Assembly: GCA_902772625.1 (NCBI GenBank)
Contig: CACYBP010000037.1
Location: 1-10,477, forward strand
Direction: 5' to 3'
DNA from: Oscillospiraceae bacterium
Lineage (GTDB): Bacteria > Bacillota > Clostridia > Oscillospirales > QAMX01
Length of the DNA stretch: 10,477 nucleotides
Made by a program: the position numbers and the translations under genes. The notes under the pieces are model-generated. The model searched no databases and was not told where the DNA came from. It saw only the letters and a list, made by a program, of their open reading frames with translations. Positions 7,629 through 10,477 of the stretch are shown here, piece by piece; positions within the stretch are counted from its first letter, which is position 1; the number at the start of each line of letters is the position of its first letter.

Positions 7629-7753
7629 AACGGCCTTTTCTGAAGGAAAGACCCGGAGAGGATCTCTCCGACGGGCAGAAGCCCTTTCCGTAAACAAGCA
7701 ATAACAGGATTGCCAGAAGGCGCCGGGGCGCAGAAGCGCCCGGGCATCTTTTT
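7629..7753 (+). promoter_or_regulatory. Structured leader, candidate riboswitch or attenuator of unknown class
   Basis: Between the promoter and the ECF gene the RNA can form a three-way junction. P1 is GGAAAG (7645-7650) with CTTTCC (7684-7689). P2 is CGGAGAG (7654-7660) with CTCTCCG (7664-7670). P3 is GGGC (7673-7676) with GCCC (7681-7684), sharing its last base with P1. A short hairpin GCC-AGAA-GGC (7712-7721) and then an intrinsic terminator follow. CCCGG (7652-7656) can instead pair with CCGGG (7723-7727), which would open both P2 and the terminator and so could act as antiterminator. I tested by eye for TPP, FMN, cobalamin, THF, preQ1, glycine, SAM, ZTP, T-box and purine signatures and found none. 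The promoter, folded RNA, terminator, transporter order is the usual riboswitch layout. The class and ligand are unknown. Confidence 0.5.
7722..7753 (+). terminator. Leader terminator upstream of the ECF gene
   Basis: GGGCGC (7726-7731) pairs with GCGCCC (7736-7741) around an AGAA loop; past one G-G mismatch (7725/7742) the stem extends by GCC with GGC (7722-7724 with 7743-7745). TCTTTTT follows at 7747-7753. It lies inside the leader, 18 nt ahead of the start codon, so it would control read-through into the operon. Confidence 0.8.
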
Positions 7754-7771
7754 GCGCAGGAAAGGAAAACC

Positions 7772-8587
7772 GTGAACAAGCACGTCAAAAAACTCATCTA
7801 CTCCGCCGTGTTTCTGGCACTCTGCATGGTGCTGCCCTTCCTGACCGGCCAGATCCCCCAGATCGGTCAGGCGCTGTCTCCGATGCATATCCCGGTGCTT
7901 CTCTGCGGATTCGTCTGCGGATGGCCCTGGGGACTTGCGGTGGGTTTCATCGCCCCGCTTCTGCGTTCGCTGATCTTCCAGATGCCGCCCATGTGGCCGG
8001 GCGCAGTGGCCATGGCCTTCGAGCTTGCCACCTACGGCTTCACCTCGGGCATCCTCTTCAAGGCGCTTCCCTCGAAGATCCGCCTGATGAACGCCGCGGC
8101 CGTCTCCTCCTTCTTCCTGGCCCTCGGCGCAGCGGTGACCGCCTACGGCTTCTATCTCAATCAGGCCGCGTCCTACGCCCTTCTGAAAAACATCGCCCTT
8201 CCCTCTGAGGACTTCGTCCCGGCGGAAAACCCCGGCAAGCTCTGCGTGATCTTCGGCCTGATCGCCCTGTCCCTCGGACTCTTCGCCCTGATCCTTCTCC
8301 GGACCAGAGCCGTCCTCGGCGCGAAGAAGAACGGCGGTTTTGAGATCATCGAATGGACCGGCACGGCGAGGGTGCTTCCGGTTCTGATCGTCTCCATGAT
8401 CCTCGGCCGGTGCGTCTGGGGCCTCGCGCGGTTCGTGATCGCGGGCTTCAACACCACCGCCTTCCCCTTCTCGGCCTTCGTCGCCGGCGCGGTGACCACC
8501 GCGATCCCCGGCATCATCCTCCACATCGTCCTGATCCCGGTACTGATGGCCGCCCTCGCAAGAGCGAAGCTGGTCCTGAACGACTGA
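7772..8587 (+). CDS. ECF-transporter S component with inserted membrane pair
   Basis: This 271-residue integral membrane protein looks like the substrate-binding S component of an energy-coupling-factor vitamin/micronutrient transporter. Residues 8-103 carry the family-like N-terminal part (a helix ending LPFLTGQIPQIG, then SPMHIPVLLCGF, GWPWGLAVGFIAPLLRS, and an AMAFELATYGF helix). Residues about 201-271 carry the usual end, with GRCVWGL and PGIILHIVLIPVL. Between them (about 105-200) sits an extra stretch with two hydrophobic segments, making the protein much longer than the common 170-200 residues. No ATPase or T subunit is nearby, so it would share a module encoded elsewhere (group II type). 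GTG has AAAGGA (7761-7766) 5 nt upstream. The adjacent kinase hints at a phosphorylatable ligand, but the substrate cannot be read from sequence. ThiT-, FolT- or pyridoxine-type identities are not excluded. Confidence 0.85.
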   Translation: MNKHVKKLIYSAVFLALCMVLPFLTGQIPQIGQALSPMHIPVLLCGFVCGWPWGLAVGFIAPLLRSLIFQMPPMWPGAVAMAFELATYGFTSGILFKALPSKIRLMNAAAVSSFFLALGAAVTAYGFYLNQAASYALLKNIALPSEDFVPAENPGKLCVIFGLIALSLGLFALILLRTRAVLGAKKNGGFEIIEWTGTARVLPVLIVSMILGRCVWGLARFVIAGFNTTAFPFSAFVAGAVTTAIPGIILHIVLIPVLMAALARAKLVLND

Positions 8588-8590
8588 ACG

Positions 8591-9658
8591 ATGACCGAAA
8601 GAGAAAAGAAGGAACTCCGGGAGCTGCTTTTAAGCCACGCACGGCGCTACCCGGCCATGGAACCCGAGGACTTTTTCAAGCTCCTCTATCAGATGACCTT
8701 CGGCCCCGGCCACATGGTCGGCGACGGGGAGGAGGCGCTTTCGCGCCTTTCCCGGGAACGGGCTGCCTCGCCCCTCCGGAAGATCCCCTTCCGGGAGGAT
8801 ATCGGCGGGGATTTCACCCGCCTGTGGCTTTCAAGCGAAGAAGGAAAGGACGTCCCCGACCGGATCCTTTCGCGGCTTTTCACCCTCTCCTCCCGGGAAA
8901 AGACCGGGACGCGGGACGAGTTTCTGGAAAGGCTGCTCTTCGCCGGCGAGCTTGCCTCCGAGGAGGTCTTCGCCTTTTCCGGCGGGTGGTTTGACGAGGC
9001 TCTGGAGGCCTACCGCGCGGCGGGGCTCCCGGCGCTTCATCACAGCGACGCCTTCCGGAAGGAGTACGCGCCGTCTTACCGGGTGGTTTCCCGGAAATAC
9101 GCAAGGCTTCTTCCCCTGATCCTCCGGATCGAGGAGCTGAAAAAGAAGAAGGACCGGCTTCTTATCACACTGGACGGCCGGTGTGCCGCGGGGAAGAGCA
9201 CCGCGGCGAAGCTTCTTGAGGCCTTCTATCCCGACGCCGCCGTGATCCGGATGGACGATTTCTTCCTGCCCCCCGCGCTTCGCACCGGGGCGCGCTACGC
9301 CGAGCCCGGCGGGAATATCCATTACGAAAGATTCCGGGAGGAGGTCGCCCCGAAGGCGGGGAAGGAAGGCTTTTCCTACCGCGTCTTCGATTGCTCGGCC
9401 ATGGCTTACGGGGAAAGCCGGACGGTGCCGCTCTCGTCCCTCACGGTGGTGGAGGGATCTTATGCCGGCAATCCGAAGCTCGGACTCGACCCCGATCTGA
9501 AGGTGTTTTTCACCGTGGATCCCGAAACCCAGCTTTCGCGCATCGAAAAACGGAACGGACCGGAGGCGAAAAAGGTCTTTTCCGAAAAGTGGATCCCCCT
9601 GGAGGAAGCGTACTTCGCCTCCTCCGGGATCGAAAAAACCAGCGATCTCGTGCTTTGA
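8591..9658 (+). CDS. Uridine-kinase-like P-loop kinase with unknown N-terminal domain
   Basis: This 355-residue protein has two parts. The C-terminal part (about 187-355) is a small-molecule kinase of the uridine kinase/phosphoribulokinase type: Walker A GRCAAGKST (196-204), MDDFFLP (221-227) in the place of the substrate-binding Asp motif, VVEGSYA as Walker-B-like strand, and RIEKRNG (317-323) as a possible lid. The N-terminal part (1-about 175) is helical and unfamiliar; its conserved-looking motifs are LLYQMTFGPGHMV (31-43), GGDFTRLWL, and HHSDAFRKEYAPSYRVV (150-166). It starts 3 nt after the ECF gene stop with no clear ribosome site, so translation is probably coupled to that gene. I infer that it phosphorylates the compound brought in by the S component, trapping it in the cell. 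The kinase fold is firm; the substrate and the N-terminal role are not. Confidence 0.88.
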   Translation: MTEREKKELRELLLSHARRYPAMEPEDFFKLLYQMTFGPGHMVGDGEEALSRLSRERAASPLRKIPFREDIGGDFTRLWLSSEEGKDVPDRILSRLFTLSSREKTGTRDEFLERLLFAGELASEEVFAFSGGWFDEALEAYRAAGLPALHHSDAFRKEYAPSYRVVSRKYARLLPLILRIEELKKKKDRLLITLDGRCAAGKSTAAKLLEAFYPDAAVIRMDDFFLPPALRTGARYAEPGGNIHYERFREEVAPKAGKEGFSYRVFDCSAMAYGESRTVPLSSLTVVEGSYAGNPKLGLDPDLKVFFTVDPETQLSRIEKRNGPEAKKVFSEKWIPLEEAYFASSGIEKTSDLVL

Positions 9659-9663
9659 CCCCG

Positions 9664-9709
9664 GCGCGGCGGAGAAGACGATCTTCTCCGCCGCGCTTTC
9701 TCTTTTCCT
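9664..9709 (+). terminator. Strong intrinsic terminator of the ECF/kinase operon
   Basis: A perfect 15-bp stem, GCGCGGCGGAGAAGA (9664-9678) with its complement at 9682-9696, around a CGA loop, followed by TTTCTCTTTT. It begins 5 nt after the kinase stop codon. Confidence 0.93.
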
Positions 9710-9735
9710 CCGGGGAAGAGAAAAGCGCCCGGCGG

Positions 9736-9784
9736 GGGAAAAGGCAAAAAGTACATTTTTCCCGAAAGGAAGCCTCTCCTTTTT
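9736..9784 (+). terminator. Two weaker terminator-like hairpins in an A/T-rich spacer
   Basis: GGGAAAA (9736-9742) can pair with TTTTCCC (9757-9763), and AAAGGA (9765-9770) with TCCTTT (9777-9782) before two further T. They may be a back-up for the strong terminator or insulation of the next promoter. The A/T-rich make-up of 9739-9800 stands out from the surrounding GC-rich DNA. Confidence 0.35.
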
Positions 9785-9797
9785 ATAGATTTACCCA

Positions 9798-9826
9798 TTG
9801 CAATCAGAAGGGGGGTATGGTATCAT
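9798..9826 (+). promoter_or_regulatory. Sigma-A promoter for the sodium-pump decarboxylase genes
   Basis: TTGCAA (9798-9803), a 17-nt spacer and TATCAT (9821-9826) with TG at 9818-9819 (extended -10). Transcription would start near 9833. The leader of about 70 nt can form a weak hairpin, CGGG (9854-9857) with CCCG (9867-9870), but nothing that suggests a known RNA switch. Confidence 0.8.
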
Positions 9827-9902
9827 ACAACAGTAGATTTGTGAAATTTCGGACGGGAAAAGAATACCCGCCTGAATGAGGAAAGTGAGAGGTGTTAAAG
9901 CG

Positions 9903-10271
9903 TTGAATAACCTGACCAACCCCACCTTCGGCGAGGCCGCTCTGATCGCGCTCATGGGCATCCTGTTCGTGTTCGCCGTTTTGGCCTTCCTGATGGTGAT
10001 CCTGATGATCTCGGCCGCGATCTTCGGCGCGATCGAAAGGAAGAAGAAGGCGAAGGCCGCATCCAAGGCTCCCGCGCCTGCCGCTTCGCCCGCCGCGGAA
10101 GAAAAGAAAGCGCCTCTTGCGAAAGGCTCCTGCGGCGATCTGAAGCTTCATGACGTTCCCGCGCGCGACGCCGCCATGGTCATGGCCATCGTTGCGGACG
10201 AACTGAAGACTCCTCTGAACGAGCTGCGGTTCACCTCCATCAAAAAGGCGGAAAGCGAGGAAGCGAAATGA
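9903..10271 (+). CDS. oadG: Sodium-pump decarboxylase gamma subunit (OadG family)
   Basis: This 122-residue protein has the layout of the gamma subunit of biotin-dependent sodium-translocating decarboxylases: one N-terminal membrane helix (about 14-41) carrying GILFVFAVLAFL, then a Lys/Ala/Pro-rich flexible linker (about 44-75), then a small C-terminal segment (about 78-122) ending in RFTSIKK. Gamma subunits anchor the carboxyltransferase alpha subunit to the membrane beta subunit. I favour the TTG at 9903, with AGAGGTG (9888-9894) 8 nt upstream, over an ATG at 9876 that lacks a ribosome site and adds nine mostly basic residues. The stop overlaps the beta-subunit ATG. The substrate could be oxaloacetate, methylmalonyl-CoA or glutaconyl-CoA, so the symbol names the family only. 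Alpha and biotin-carrier genes are not in the window. Confidence 0.87.
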   Translation: MNNLTNPTFGEAALIALMGILFVFAVLAFLMVILMISAAIFGAIERKKKAKAASKAPAPAASPAAEEKKAPLAKGSCGDLKLHDVPARDAAMVMAIVADELKTPLNELRFTSIKKAESEEAK

Positions 10272-10477
10272 ATTTAGGCGAAATTTTACTTAACCTCTGG
10301 GAGACCTCCGGCCTTTACGGGCTTTTCGGAAAGCTCGACTGGCAGTCGGCGGTCATGATCGGCATCGCCTGCATCCTTCTCTACCTCGGTATCGTCAAGC
10401 AGTACGAGCCCCTTCTGATGGTCGGCATCGCCTTCGGCATCCTTCTGACCAACATCCCCTTCGGCGATATCTATCAC
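10268..10477 (+). CDS. oadB: Sodium-pump decarboxylase beta subunit, N-terminal part (OadB family)
   Basis: The first 70 residues of a membrane protein that runs off the right edge. The sequence WQSAVMIGIACILLYLGIV (about 25-43) followed by KQYEPLLMVGIAFGILLTNIP (about 44-64) is close to the highly conserved beginning of the beta subunit, which decarboxylates the carboxybiotin and moves sodium across the membrane. The full family length is roughly 370-430 residues, so most of it, including the ion-binding Asp region, is missing here. ATG overlaps the gamma stop as ATGA (10268-10271), with GAGGAAG (10257-10263) 4 nt upstream, which points to coupled translation. As with the gamma subunit, the substrate (oxaloacetate, methylmalonyl-CoA or glutaconyl-CoA) is not decided by this part. 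Confidence 0.93.
   Translation, partial: MNLGEILLNLWETSGLYGLFGKLDWQSAVMIGIACILLYLGIVKQYEPLLMVGIAFGILLTNIPFGDIYH

Noticed and set aside
9391..9879. A 162-codon open frame on the + strand crossing the end of the kinase gene and the terminator
   Set aside because: It overlaps the kinase in another frame, runs through a 15-bp terminator and the next promoter, and shows no domain.
9876..9902. Longer start (ATG at 9876) for the gamma subunit
   Set aside because: No ribosome site precedes it, while the TTG at 9903 has a good one; the added residues do not look like the family.

Overview
The window reads as chromosomal DNA of a GC-rich anaerobic Firmicute, most likely Clostridia. The basis is indirect. 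Strong AGGAGG-type ribosome sites are combined with GTG and TTG starts, promoters are of the sigma-A type with an extended -10, and two proteins carry lipoprotein signal peptides. There is a solitary ECF-transporter S component of the kind that shares an energising module encoded elsewhere, and a sodium-pumping decarboxylase typical of fermenters. No species can be named. All ten genes are on the + strand and there is no sign of a mobile element, phage, CRISPR array, tRNA or rRNA.

Layout. (1) 14-4465 is a tight four-gene run: a cytosolic calcineurin-type metallophosphoesterase, then a MoxR-type AAA+ ATPase, a DUF58 protein and a polytopic membrane protein with a DUF4129-like C-terminus. The last three form the well-known MoxR/DUF58 module, here without the usual transglutaminase. 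(2) 4470-5381 is a self-contained unit: a near-consensus promoter, a lipoprotein of unknown function, and a strong terminator. (3) 5393-7545 holds two NodB-type polysaccharide deacetylases of different design, one a surface lipoprotein with a stalk domain and one without an export signal. (4) 7594-9709 is the most interesting unit: a strong promoter, a structured leader of about 120 nt ending in an intrinsic terminator, an ECF-transporter S component with an unusual membrane insertion, and a kinase related to uridine kinase with a large unexplained N-terminal domain, closed by a 15-bp terminator. (5) From 9798 to the right edge another strong promoter drives the gamma and beta subunits of a sodium-translocating decarboxylase; the beta subunit runs off the window.

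How the parts may work together. Unit 4 looks like an uptake-and-trap system: the S component would bind and import a small molecule and the kinase would phosphorylate it in the cytosol, while the leader RNA would switch the operon off by termination, perhaps in response to the same compound or its phosphate. The ligand cannot be read from the sequence. Units 1 to 3 are envelope-directed (membrane-protein assembly or ATPase chaperone, lipoprotein, glycan deacetylation), and unit 5 serves sodium-based energy conservation.
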